Source of the DNA: Melampsora larici-populina 98AG31
Taxonomy: Eukaryota; Basidiomycota; Pucciniomycetes; Pucciniales; Melampsoraceae
DNA length: 64,000 nt
Assembly: GCF_000204055.1 (NCBI RefSeq)
Contig: NW_006768784.1
Coordinates: 436,244 to 500,243, forward strand
Reading direction: 5' to 3'
A program made the translations under genes and the position numbers. This document shows, one piece after another, positions 1-10,340 of the stretch (positions within the stretch are counted from its first letter, which is position 1; each line of letters starts with the position of its first letter). Below the pieces are notes generated by a model. That model had not been told where the DNA came from, searched no databases, and was given only the letters and a program-made list of their open reading frames with translations.

Positions 1-38
1 GAGAGTTTGTTATTCAAGTTTAGTTTTTTTCTTTTCAT

Positions 39-128
39 TCAAAACTTTAAGATTTCTCTTAAGACTTTTGAAACATGAGATTACCACAAGACCTTTCAAA
101 AGTCTCAAGAGAAATCTTAAAGTTTTGA
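39..128. repeat. Near-perfect 35-bp foldback hairpin
   Basis: Arms 39-73 and 94-128 are inverted copies of each other with one mismatch, separated by a 20-base loop. The arms are AT-rich and begin TCAAAACTTTAAG. This is the structure of a foldback element or a small-RNA precursor. No coding capacity is visible. It lies 3' of the transposase gene and could belong to the same repeat region. Confidence 0.85.
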
Positions 129-261
129 CTTGATGTTCTTGAAACATTTGAGGCTTCACTCTCTAGTGTGGATTCATCTTCCTCACTCAACTATTCTGTG
201 TTATTCTGGTCAATCACACGGAATGGTTTGCAATAAAAGTATTTTTTGATAAAAAGACAAT

Positions 262-361
262 ACATTTTGAGACGCCTCATTGAAAACAAACAATTTAAAA
301 CACCTCATCCACAACATTTTGAGACACCTCATTGAAAACAAATAATTCAAAACACAACATC
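262..361. repeat. Two-copy tandem repeat, 52-bp period
   Basis: The unit beginning ACATTTTGAGAC at 262 is repeated at 314 with a few substitutions. It overlaps the last codons of the transposase gene and its 3' flank, so it may be subterminal repeat of that transposon. Confidence 0.75.
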
Positions 362-1486
362 ATCAAAGAGTCTGTAACCACAGGTTTTATATAAACCAAC
401 CATGAATGTGCTGGTACAGACCTCACTCATTACACTCATCATACAACCCAGCTTGTCGACAGCCTGAGCAAATAGCCCATTCCGACGAAGAACATCCTTG
501 AACACCTTGAATGTTTGTTCGATCGGATTGAAAGACGGCGAGTAAGGCAATAAGTAGACAATAAGGACGCCTACTTCCGCACACAACGCCTCAATGACGC
601 CACGGCGATGGATTGTCGCATTGTCCAAGATCGAGACCGAGTTTTGACTTGGGTATGGTGCCATGACGGGAAGCTTGATTAATTTCAAGATAATCAGCTC
701 ATGAATCTGATGAAATATAAAAATTGAACATAAAATATTGACTTACTAGAATGTGCTTCAGAAAGGCTTCGAATTTGGGTCGGTGATAGGCACCCAGCTT
801 GGCATTAACTGCCAGTAATCCCAACTCACAGATTGCTGCTAGCATGGAGTAGTGGGACCCGGCTCTAGTACGTCTTATAGCGTTCGGTTGTTCCCCCTTC
901 TTGGATCTGACTTTGTCACGTTGCACGTCTTGAGGTCGAATGCCAGTCTCATCTTTTAAACAGGTAAATATAATCACATCAGTAACAAAGCTTTTGAAAC
1001 GGATAAACAAAACGTTCACTAACCTAAGAATACCAAGCACTCAGGTGCTAAATGAGCAACATCACCCGAGTAGACTGCTTGGCGTTCGAAGGACTGATTA
1101 ATGTCAACTTTGGCTGCTTTGTGAACGGTGAGAAATAAGCGTTCCTTGAGATCATTTGCAATTGTAGCTCGAGAAGCGATGTGATCAGTGTGATTGAACA
1201 TCGCGGCTTGGATTTTGTCTAGGAAGAGAGTCGGATCGGCTTTGATGAGTTCAACCATGAACTCTCAATCGACGTCTGAGTGGATGGTCTTTCGTCCACG
1301 TTGCTCGTAGGTATTTGGGTTCCTGACGACGGCTTGAGTCTTGTTATAAAGGATCTTCCATCGAGAGAATGATCGCGGTGAGATGGATGTGAGTAGGTCG
1401 TTGTTGATGGATTTTACAGTCTGTCCGGCCATGAACTTGGTTAACGCGATGACTTTGATTTGGGCAGTGTATTGAACATAAGGCAT
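347..1486 (-). pseudogene. Tc1/IS630-type DDE transposase, two introns, one internal stop
   Basis: Three exons can be joined in phase: 1486-1024, 952-747 and 706-347, giving 342 residues. The N-terminal part is a helix-turn-helix DNA-binding region. The C-terminal part is a DDE_3 endonuclease domain. The three catalytic acids are visible: Asp in FLDETG (rebuilt across intron 1), Asp in ILDNATIH, and Glu in FNPIEQTF. Such enzymes cut and paste transposons at TA sites. One in-frame TGA at 1265-1267 breaks exon 1; reading frame continues unchanged on both sides, and CGA (Arg) to TGA would explain it. Terminal inverted repeats for this copy were not found inside the window. The element is probably inactive but recently so. 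Family call is firm; subfamily is not. Confidence 0.85.
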
Positions 1487-1728
1487 CTTAAAAGGACATT
1501 AGAAAAAATAAGAAGAGGTGGACGAGATTGATGAAGAGATAAGGAAGTGGTATGGATGGAATGTGTAGGTGAGCTGTTGATCCGGTCGGATCTCCAGTTT
1601 GAAATTCAGTACCAGTACAAGGCTATGCTTATACATATGCCTGTATTGCTGTGTAATTTTCGAAATAAAATCTGTCACTTGGTCAAGCTTTTCTGAGATG
1701 ACTGTACATCCCCACTTGCCAACTCCTA
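1487..1728. other. Non-coding flank of the transposase gene
   Basis: No gene is seen. The stretch lies upstream of the transposase start and should hold its promoter and possibly its right terminus, but no clear inverted repeat partner was found. It ends with TA at 1727-1728, the left target-site dinucleotide of the next element. Confidence 0.5.
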
Positions 1729-1903
1729 TGGGGGCCTAAGTCAAAAAAATTTACTACTTTTATCGTAAAAAACTTTTCCCAATTTCATAAAATTTACGCA
1801 AAATTTTATGAATTTGGGGAATGTTATACGACATCCCAAATTTTTTTAAGCAGCAAATTTGCGTAAATTTACTGCTCAGAAGCAGATCCGAAAGAAATTT
1901 TTT

Positions 1904-2035
1904 GGAAATGTGGATCCTTCACTCACGAAACTTAGTATGAAACGTACTAAAAAATCAATAGAACAGTGTTTGGACGAAACCCTGGGCGATATGCCTAGGG
2001 TAATAAATTGCTTGTAATAAAAAATATAACACCCT
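1904..2035 (-). repeat. B2 repeat, 3' end of the split-repeat retrotransposon
   Basis: Direct copy of 2613-2745, starting AAATGTGGATCCTTCACTC and ending near the shared string ATATAACACCCT. Only about one substitution (CGTACT against CATACT) is seen in the aligned part. Its outer edge abuts the split MITE half at 1729-1903. Confidence 0.85.
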
Positions 2036-2396
2036 GGGGTAGCTAGCGGACATAAGAAATGTAGAAAAATATGAAACACGACAACAATTGGTGAAAGACG
2101 CGACAGCACTAACAATTTTTACGCTACCAAAAGAACAGCAATAATAAAAAAATACAAAACATAATAAAACTCAGACCACAAAAAATCTTGCCCAAATAAA
2201 AAGCTGCTGAAGGAAATAGAATGTAATAAACTTTCTTCTTCTTTTTTTTTTTTTTAAATACCAATAAAAAACGCTCTTGGACCACAACAACGAACAAAAC
2301 AAAATATAAAAATATAAATAAAAATAATTAATAACTAAACATACCACGATAACAAAAAAGAAACCTAAATTATCACAGGGACAATAGGGTGGGTGG

Positions 2397-2612
2397 GTTG
2401 CGAAATATCAACGAACTAATGTGAGTTGATTCTTGATGATGAAGAAAAACCAATTGAAAGGATTGAATTCGGTGAAGTGGTAAACAGCTAGAATGACATC
2501 ATAGCTGTGGATGGGAATAGATAAGCAATATCCAACCCGTCAGTATTTTTATACATGTACAAGACCGAATTTAATCCCCATTCCAATCGGTTAATAACAA
2601 GTTACCAACTCC
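2397..2612 (-). repeat. A2 repeat of the split-repeat retrotransposon
   Basis: Direct copy of about 9345-9561 with a handful of substitutions and small indels. It directly abuts B1 at 2613, as expected for the B1-A2 junction of this element class. Confidence 0.85.
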
Positions 2613-2745
2613 TAGAAATGTGGATCCTTCACTCACGAAACTTAGTATGAAACATACTAAAAAATCAATAGAACAGTGTTTGGACGAAACCCTGGGCGAT
2701 ATGCCTAGGGTAATAAATTGCTTGTAATAAAAAATATAACACCCT
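2613..2745 (-). repeat. B1 repeat of the split-repeat retrotransposon
   Basis: Direct copy of B2. It lies between the non-coding 3' part of the element and A2. Confidence 0.85.
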
Positions 2746-4638
2746 CTCCAACCCGCCTATAAGCCGTAAATCAGAGTGGTGAAGAAGGAGAGGGAAAAAA
2801 GAATAGCACCGGAAATAAACATTCGTCAGTCATATGAACACAACAAAACCAGTCCAAACACATTTGTAGGCTAAAAAGCCATTAACCAAAGCAGGCAATG
2901 AGCCATTGACACAAGCAAAAAGGTTTTTAATAACAAAAACCATTGACCAGCACCAGAAAAGGCTAAAATCCATTGACCAAAGTGACAAAGCGTAAAAGCT
3001 TATGACACGAATAAACACAAACCAAAGACTCACTATCAAAACGAGACTCTAGACCCAATGTGAGCCACGTGCCCGATGTAGAACTTATAACCCAACAAGG
3101 GTTATACAGAGCTGGAAGAGGATAATCTACTAATATAATGACTAGTAGAAGTTGTCTAAGGACTGCTCTTCCAAAACAACACAATCAGAAAGAGCTCTGT
3201 TGTATTGAGTACTGATAAGGCACCAGAGAAATGTATCTTCACACGTATTTAAACTTCAAAAGCACACTTTGTATTACTATCAACACTGCTATAGTGTTAT
3301 TCCCAATTGATAACTAAAGAAAATAAGCAATATCTGATTGATATTATTCCCAATAAGTCTTTATGACTATGATACTACAGTAAATTTCTCTTTATAGCTG
3401 TAATAAAGGGCGTATTTAAGTGACCAGGTACTATTAAAATAAGTTTATGATGATAAACAAAATAATAATGGCGTAAATGATAAAGAAAAAAGGGGAACAA
3501 CAGTCCCAAAACCCTCTCAAATTATATATAACAATGTACTAGAACTTTTACAATGGTCAACAGCCTCAAAACCAATCAAATCTGCCCAGAATTCCCTAAA
3601 AACCCTATGATGACGCAATGTAATGATTTTGCTACTAATAAATGATGTAATTTTCACAGCTAAAAGTGATCAATGACGCAATAATATGATGTACAGCACT
3701 TCTTATGATGAATACAGGTGATTTTTTTCTTGTAAACTAGCTGAAAACCAATTTTTGAGATTACAAATTTTTTCAGATGTGCTCCAATTTTTGATTACTA
3801 AAGTGCATCTTGTAGCCCACGTGTTACTGATCATTTCTGACACCTACATGACCTACTTCTGATGAGTGATGAGTAAGATATTGAGTTGTGAAGTTAAGGT
3901 TTTTGGTGTTACATGTGACTTGTGACTGTAAATTCGAGATTCACACCAATTCTTTATTTGCCTTATAACTTTTTACACACACCTCCGTTACTAATGATTT
4001 AAAGTTTGTACATTATGTAATCTACTCTTCTGCGTTGAATGAGCCATCTACCAACCTATTCTGACGTCATTTGACATATGTAATTAGCTGAAAACCTCCA
4101 TTTTCCACGAATTTCACCCATTTTCTTCACTTTTCACAGCTACTACTCTCTTTTTCTTGCTCATGTAATATGACATCATCATCTATAACCTTAAAAATCC
4201 CGGAAAATTCTCTTGGCAACCTTAAATTCCATCACTACCACTATTACACATCCAAACTACATGTGTACCTCTTGTTTACCAACTTCGAAAAAGTACCTTT
4301 TCCCTAATAACTTTTGTTTCTACTTATCAACCTTGAAGATTAAAATTGTCATAGTATAATATAATGTTGTTCTTTCATATTCTAACCTCATAATACCCAT
4401 AACTTTATTTTTACTAACCTAAAAACCATTTTCCAACTTTTATACCTATATTTTCGAATTTTTCTTATGTTTTTCTTTCTTTCTTTTTGTGATAAGTTTG
4501 TAAGTAAACTATAATGATCTTATGTATAATGTGAAATAAAATTGATGTAATGTTGACCTAATGACCAATACATAAGCCTACAAGAGCTTCAATTGATCAA
4601 AAACCTCCATTTTGAATTTTCTTTCCTGCTGAATCCTG
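2746..4638. other. Non-coding 3' region of the retrotransposon
   Basis: About 1.9 kb between the recombinase ORF and B1. It is AT-rich, with short chance ORFs only. No second protein such as the hydrolase found in some Ngaro elements was recognised. Confidence 0.55.
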
Positions 4639-5697
4639 CTAATAAACTGGTAAACTGGTAATTGTGAATTTTTTAATTGATCCCATAAATTGATCACCAC
4701 ACCGATTACATGGTTCTGATTTTCCCGGTAATCGTAAGGCAACGTGACCGCCAATGTAAATTAAAAACGCGTCAGACGACCAGCGACCTGCGCTCTTGAT
4801 CGCTTCCATGTTCGAGCCAGCTTGAGCCATGGCTGTCGCACCTCCCGACCTTAAAGAATGACCTGAAAAAGTTTTGTCGAAATGGAGATGGAATCGAGAA
4901 AGAAACCAGGAACGAGTTGGAGGAGTGCCTGATGAAGTTAAGAAAAGTTCATGTGAAGATATGAAGTTGGAGTCGCGTTGACGGAGGTAAGATTTCATCA
5001 AGCGAACAGGACAGGCGGGGGAATTATAAAACTCTTGAACGACCACCGGAGCACCTAAAAAATTTCTATCGCCTTTCGAATACGGAAGGTGATACTGCAT
5101 GAATTTCTTGCAAGCTGAGAATCGAAAGGATGAGCGTAAAATAATTTTCCTTGCGTTGGGAAGTTTTGCTGAATCAGGGACCATCATTTCTCCCAAACGG
5201 TGAAGACCTCCAAGACCCACGCTCAGCATTGCTAAAAATAGTTTATTGTCATAAGAATGAGAGGACTTAGATATGACCGAAACCAATTGAACCAGCGTAA
5301 GGGGATTTTTTCTAACTACTGGCTTTGAGTAATTAGCCAAGCAGTGTTTCATCGTTTTCTTGACATCTGGATGGTTGGTCTGACAAGTGATCGAAGGAAA
5401 GTCGCGATTGAAAATATGTTTGATACCGGTTAAATACGCGCGAACTGATCAAGGAGAAATCATGCGACTGAGACAAGTAATAAATTCACATAAGTTATTT
5501 TTGTTTGGGTTAAGGTCTTTTTTGAAATGAATACAAAATTTAGTGAAGCATTTAAACCCGGACTTGTACTTCGACAGAGAAGAATCTTGGACAGAGTTAC
5601 GACAATCTTCTATTGACATATGTTGTAACTCTTCTACACTAATGTTCGGGAAAGGCTTTCTTGGTTTGGGTTTAACCACACTTTTGGATTTACCCAT
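4639..5697 (-). pseudogene. Tyrosine recombinase (integrase) of the retrotransposon, one internal stop
   Basis: The protein would insert circular cDNA by site-specific recombination. The frame is open from 5697 to 4639 except for one TGA at 5449-5451, just after a residue run ending RMISP. The start overlaps the end of the RT-RNase H ORF by 64 bases in another frame. The catalytic set is visible after the stop: Arg in LHRLGEM, His and Arg in GHSLRSGG, Trp in AGRWSSD and the Tyr nucleophile in FLIYIGG. Total length about 350 residues is normal for element-borne recombinases. The stop can be explained as CGA to TGA. Without readthrough the catalytic domain is cut off. Confidence 0.85.
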
Positions 5698-7561
5698 GAT
5701 GAAGACAAATCAGCGACAAAGTCTGGGTCTTCTTCCGATAGTTCGAAAGAATCTAAATTGACTTCTTTTCCGCCAGATGAGAGAGACGGGTCGATGTTTA
5801 AATAGGCAATTGAATCTGCGTTAATGGCATGACAAAGAATATTGTGGTCCTTAACCGTTAGAACAGATTTTATGCGAGATAAGTTATCAGCCTCTGAGTT
5901 GTCTTCTGCTGAGACATGTCTGACTTTAACGTCGACCTTAGACAAAACTAATTGATGAACGCAGAAACGGAATAAAGGACGAACAATCCTGTTCGGTGCA
6001 TGAGTCCTAAAAAGATTGACCACGTTCCTGTTGTCACAATGAATGAAGATCTTCTTTGCTCCGTTGGCAATACCAATCATTATTGCCAATACAACACCCA
6101 GTAACTCGGCCCAAAAGATATTTCGAGGTGGGGGCGGCAGGATGAAATACTTCCCATTACGCGAACTTGGCTCCCAGACACCGATGCCCGTCATGCAGGC
6201 GTCGGTGAAGAAAATCACATCTGCTTCCGGAAGGGCCCAACGTAAGGTGTTCAACATTTGGACACCCTCACTATCCTTGAAGAATTGGATCAGCCATTGC
6301 AAATTGTTCTGATTTTCTTTGTTAAGATGGATTTGAAGATAGCGATGTTTCTTCTTGCCAGACTTTTCATATAAACTTTGGAGTGCAAACCTTCCCCACG
6401 GCATTGAAGTACATGCCCACAAAGCATGACCTAAAACCCTTTGCCAGTCGTTGAGTGAGTGGCCTGGCTTAGATACAAAGTTTTGAAGAGTTTCAATTAA
6501 ATGTTTCTTCTTATCCGGATGTAAATACATTAGCATTCTCTCGGAGTCAACAATGTGACCAATGATTTCGATTACCGGACCATTGATTTGCTTCTTCCAA
6601 ACCCAAGGAATCCCGAGTATGTCCCAAAGGTTTAACAACTTTGCTTGAGGTAAAGGAATGCAATGACCTTTAAATTCGACCGAGTGTTTTTTAGAACAGA
6701 CTGACCAAACATCGTCCATCATGTTGTTCATGTACTTTATTCCAAACTCAAACTCTGCAATCCATAGAACTAAAGAAAAAACACCGCAGAAGATATGGGG
6801 AGAAGCGGAAGAACCAAAGGTTAGATCATGGTCCACTCTTTTCCTATCACCCCTAATTTTGATGATTTGACGAATTTGATATTGTAAATGGAGCGGAATC
6901 ATCCTAAAAGCGTTCTCCACGTCTGATTTGTACAAAACTACTTCGCCGAATTCTTCTTTCATTTCAATTAAAAAGGGGATGAAAGTCTTGAGAGAATCAT
7001 AAGCAACCGGAATGTCACATTTTTTGATCAGAGAATTAGGAGAAGGATTGCCAGCACTCATGTTCAAACAGACTCTCATCTTTTGAGAATCTTTCTTTGT
7101 TACCATTAGAAGGGGGATGACCTCATACCGGGCAATAGAGTAGTGAATTCTTCCGAGTAGCGACCTTTATCAACTTCTTCTTGACACTGAGCTTCTAATA
7201 ATTCTTGATTATCTTTGCAAGATTTGTGATTTGGTCCGTCTATGATGAAATCATTCGGAAGGGATGAGCATGGCCAAAAACCTTCTTTTAGACCTTTGAT
7301 GACTGATTTCACAAAGGGACGATTCGGATGATTGACCAGAAGAGTTTCGAATTTGTCAATATTTATCGGAGTTTTGACTTTAAAAAGGTGAGGATATTGT
7401 CTCAACGCGAAATCTGCGCAAGGGTCGTCAGAGAGAGGTGGAGCGTTGGGAAAGGGCCATGCATAAAGGCTGGATTCGATAGCCGGAGATGACCCAAGAG
7501 AGTTTACGCCGTCCCATACATAGCCGCGAAGGAATTTCTGATCGTTCACATCTGTTTCCAA
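5634..7561 (-). pseudogene. Reverse transcriptase-RNase H of the retrotransposon, one frame break
   Basis: Two overlapping frames make up pol. The upstream frame (7561-7106) ends in a leader containing LLPGMRSS, typical just before the RT finger region. The second frame starts at 7106 in a TAATG overlap and runs to 5634. It holds the RT finger motif KKDSQKMRVCLN, the first catalytic Asp in YKSDVENAF, the palm motif NNMMDDVW in place of YxDD, and an RNase H domain beginning FFTDACMTGIG with later acids in FWAELLG, HCDNRNV and EADNLSR. The break lies at a run of five C, so it may be an indel. Programmed reinitiation at TAATG is the alternative. The pol frame is open upstream of 7561 without a clear ATG. 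Confidence 0.8.
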
Positions 7562-7807
7562 ATTAGTTTCCGATAAGGGACTGTCGCCAACTCAGATGTC
7601 AGTATTGAGACAACATGGTTAACTCGAGAGAACTTCCAAATATACCAACCCCACGGAAACATTTTGATCACAAGGTTCTTGAAGATCTGTCTCTTCAGAC
7701 GTGATCGCATCCCTTGTGGTCTTTCGCGCATCCTTTAACGTTCTAAAGAAGCGCTAAGATGTCAGTTTTTCAATCCCAGTAGGAGACTTAAAGTAAGAGG
7801 AAATTTA

Positions 7808-9283
7808 TCAAAGGAAAAAAGAGAAAAAATCCAAACCAACACAACGGTGCATGCGAGGACAATCTTTCCCCAACCTGCAATGCCCGAGGTTGTGTGCAAA
7901 ACAAAACCTTTCCTTATCCGGCAAGTTATCTCCATCCGCCACTGGGTAAATACCTTTATGTTTATAAGTCGATTTATATCGTAGCGGAGAATCTTCAGTT
8001 TTCGGCCTAAATTGATAAGGCTGATGTTGTTGTTGTTGGTTTTGATGTGGACAAAAAGATTGGAAATTTTGTTGACCGCTTGAAGAAGCCACCGGTGGTT
8101 TTTCTTCGAAAGCTTTTTGCATATGACGAGTTCTGATTGTTGCCAAGCTCTGGTGATTCCAATCAGCAAAAGATATGTCGCGACGGATAGCAAATTGGCC
8201 TCTGAGAGCCGCGTCGAAACTAGCGACACATGTCCAATCAGCCTTAACACCGTTAGACATAAACTCTTCTTTAATCCATTTTGAGTATTGAGCGAAATAC
8301 TTGAAACTGAGCGGAAAAGCTTCGTGATAAGCTTGTTCCAGGATGTCAAAATAGTAGAACCAATCCTGGATATTGTCGAGCTTGCTAGCGATTTTCTTGT
8401 TTTGAATTTCGATATCTTTATCCTTCCCCGTGACCATAAGGTTGACCGCCATACCTTTCTTTTCCGCCATAAATTCACCTTTAATCCTATGGAGGTCAAT
8501 ATATTTTCCTTGAAGCAGTTCCTTAGACAACTTAGAAGGAAAGTTGGGAGGTTTAACCCTATCATTAAAACCTTCCACCGCTTTAGAGAGATTGGGGGCG
8601 TAACCTCTGACTGCTTTGGATAATGCAATAGCACTTTCAGAACAGTTCTCCAAAGACAAAGGACCTTTGTCCACACGTTCAATCCATTCCCAAGTTTTCT
8701 CCATTTTCTTTTTCTTGGCACCGGACTCGTCGTCTTCATCATCATTGTCATGGTTGCTCTTGTGTCCTTTATCTTTGACGCGTTGTCTGGAAACGAAGGG
8801 GGAAACTGATCTCGAACAATTCCGACGGACACCATTCTCCTCATCGAGCAAATGTCTAGCTCTCTGGGCGTTATTAATTTCCTCTTGAGTGAGGATGTGA
8901 ACTGCGTTAGATTTAAAAGGGGGGGTTTTTGACTTTGAATGTTGACTTTCAGGCACGACATCGGGAAGAACCGGATTGTCGCTGAGATCAAATACGTAGA
9001 CTGGAACATCCTCTGATGATATAGGTACGGAAGGAACAGGGCCGTCGTTTTTGAATATCGGACGGTTTTTAGCTCTGTCCAACTCGATAAGGTCGGTAGC
9101 AAATTTTGACCAAGGTTTATACCAGTTCTTGGCAGCAAAAGGGACAATCTCTGCATATTTAGATCAAACCCATTGCATGGATTTTTGGTTGGAACCTTCT
9201 GCCGATTCATATTCGGTTTTGAGAAGTTCCAACTTCTCGGCAGCCAGTCTAGCTGTTTCAAAGTTGCCAGAAACATCGCTCAT
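7808..9283 (-). pseudogene. Gag-like protein of the retrotransposon, one internal stop
   Basis: Starts at ATG 9283 (MSDVSGNF) and stays in one frame to 7808 apart from a TGA at 9164-9166. The N-terminal part is charged. The C-terminus carries a Cys/His knuckle, FCFAHNLGHCRLGKDC followed by PRMHRC, which fits a nucleic-acid-binding gag protein. Glutamine- and histidine-rich sequence precedes it. TGA follows MQWV and could derive from CGA. It is first in the element, ahead of pol, as expected. Confidence 0.7.
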
Positions 9284-9344
9284 GAGGATTATAGAGAGCT
9301 TTTTAGAATACTTTACTAAAAAGTTTATACTATAGAAGATTTGT

Positions 9345-9561
9345 TTGCGAAATATCAACAAACTAATGTGAGTTGATTCTTGATGATGATGAAAAACCAA
9401 TTGAAAGGATTGAATTCGGTGAAGTGGTCAACAGCTAGAATGACATCATAGCTGTGGATGGGAATAGATAAGCAATATCCGACCCGTCAGTATTTTTATA
9501 CATGTACAAGACCGAATTTAATCCCCATTCCAATCGGTTAATAACAAGTTACCAACTCCTA
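9345..9561 (-). repeat. A1 repeat, 5' end of the split-repeat retrotransposon
   Basis: Direct copy of A2 (2397-2612). Its outer end reads CCAACTCCTA and is interrupted at TA by a separate MITE. Confidence 0.85.
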
Positions 9562-9964
9562 TGGTTGCTACTGCCAAAGGCTTATGAATTTCAGCCCAAA
9601 CCTTCAAATTGGATGTTCTTTCTCAAAACTCAACATTCCAAGCTTGTAAGACCATGTTTAGGATGCACAGCCTGGCCGCTTTCCGTCTGTAGCTTTTCTA
9701 AATGATCAGATTACAACTCTTGTTTCTTTTTTCTCCTTTGTTTTTTTATTATCAAGTTGAACTTTCCACTCAAAAACAACACCTGGACAATCAATGGATA
9801 ACTACAGATCAATGTTTGAGAAAAGCTATACATACACAGACATAAGACTGAGGATCTCAAATCTGCTCTCAAATGTTCAAAATGTTAAGTTTTGAGTGAG
9901 AACATTGGATTTGGGCATGTGTGCTATCCGTCTGAAGTTCACAAGCCTTTGACAGTAGCAACCA
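9562..9964. mobile_element. 403-bp MITE with TA target duplication
   Basis: Both ends read TGGTTGCTACTG inward, and TA flanks it at 9560-9561 and 9965-9966. The inverted repeats extend to roughly 90 bp, including AAAGGCTT and TTCAG blocks and a TCAAAAC segment. No ORF of note. Non-autonomous Tc1/mariner-type element is the simplest reading. Confidence 0.8.
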
Positions 9965-10071
9965 TAGTCCTTTTTTACGAATTGGGAAAAGTTTTTACAG
10001 CACGGTACCGTAAAAAACTTTCCCCGATTTTTTAAGAAAAGGCGGCAAATATTTTGACTTGAGCCCCCTTA

Positions 10072-10340
10072 ATGATGATGATTGTGAATTATCCAATGAC
10101 AGCCAGACGTTGAGATTTCAGAATGCTAGATATTCAATCACAAGTCTTTTGACCAATGATAATCATCACACACTGCTCAACCCAACTCTCAAAGTCAAAT
10201 AAGAATCTTACCTAAAATCAAAATACCATACACCAAATCAAGATCCAAGTCAAATAACCAAACAGATTTTTAATCCGAATTCTGATTCGAATATGCTCAC
10301 AATATCATTAGATCCGAAAAGAAAATAACCACTATCAAAT
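10072..10340. other. Intergenic, nothing recognised
   Basis: AT-rich sequence between the split MITE and the decayed oxidoreductase. It could contain that gene's old promoter. Confidence 0.4.

Larger units (their letters stand above)
1904..9561 (-). mobile_element. Tyrosine-recombinase retrotransposon with split direct repeats (Ngaro/PAT-like)
   Basis: Read on the minus strand the element is A1 (about 9561-9345), ORFs (9283-4639), B1 (about 2745-2613), A2 (about 2612-2397) and B2 (about 2035-1904). A1 and A2 are about 215-bp direct repeats; B1 and B2 are about 128-bp direct repeats. The A1-ORFs-B1-A2-B2 order is the split-direct-repeat layout known for Ngaro, VIPER and PAT elements, which integrate with a tyrosine recombinase and make no target duplication. 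The coding order gag, RT-RNase H, recombinase fits. No methyltransferase domain is seen, which argues against DIRS proper. About 360 bp separates A2 from B2. The ORFs carry two stops and one frame break. Confidence 0.85.
1729..10069. mobile_element. TA-flanked inverted-repeat element split by a retrotransposon
   Basis: The left end at 1729 reads TGGGGGCCTAAGTCAAAA and the right end at 10069, read inward on the other strand, reads AGGGGGCTCAAGTCAAAA. TA flanks both ends (1727-1728 and 10070-10071). Inner halves also pair: a segment containing AACTTTTCCCAATT occurs in both. The two halves (about 1729-1903 and 9967-10069) add up to a MITE of roughly 280 bp, and everything between is inserted sequence. 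TA duplications and short size suggest a Tc1/mariner-type non-autonomous element. Confidence 0.65.

Noticed and set aside
4639..5697. Crypton or Starship captain
   Set aside because: The recombinase sits in an element with gag, RT-RNase H and split direct repeats, so it belongs to a retrotransposon.
7762..9276. 504-codon minus-strand gene
   Set aside because: It is a basic, low-information frame overlapping gag, which has the zinc knuckle and correct position.
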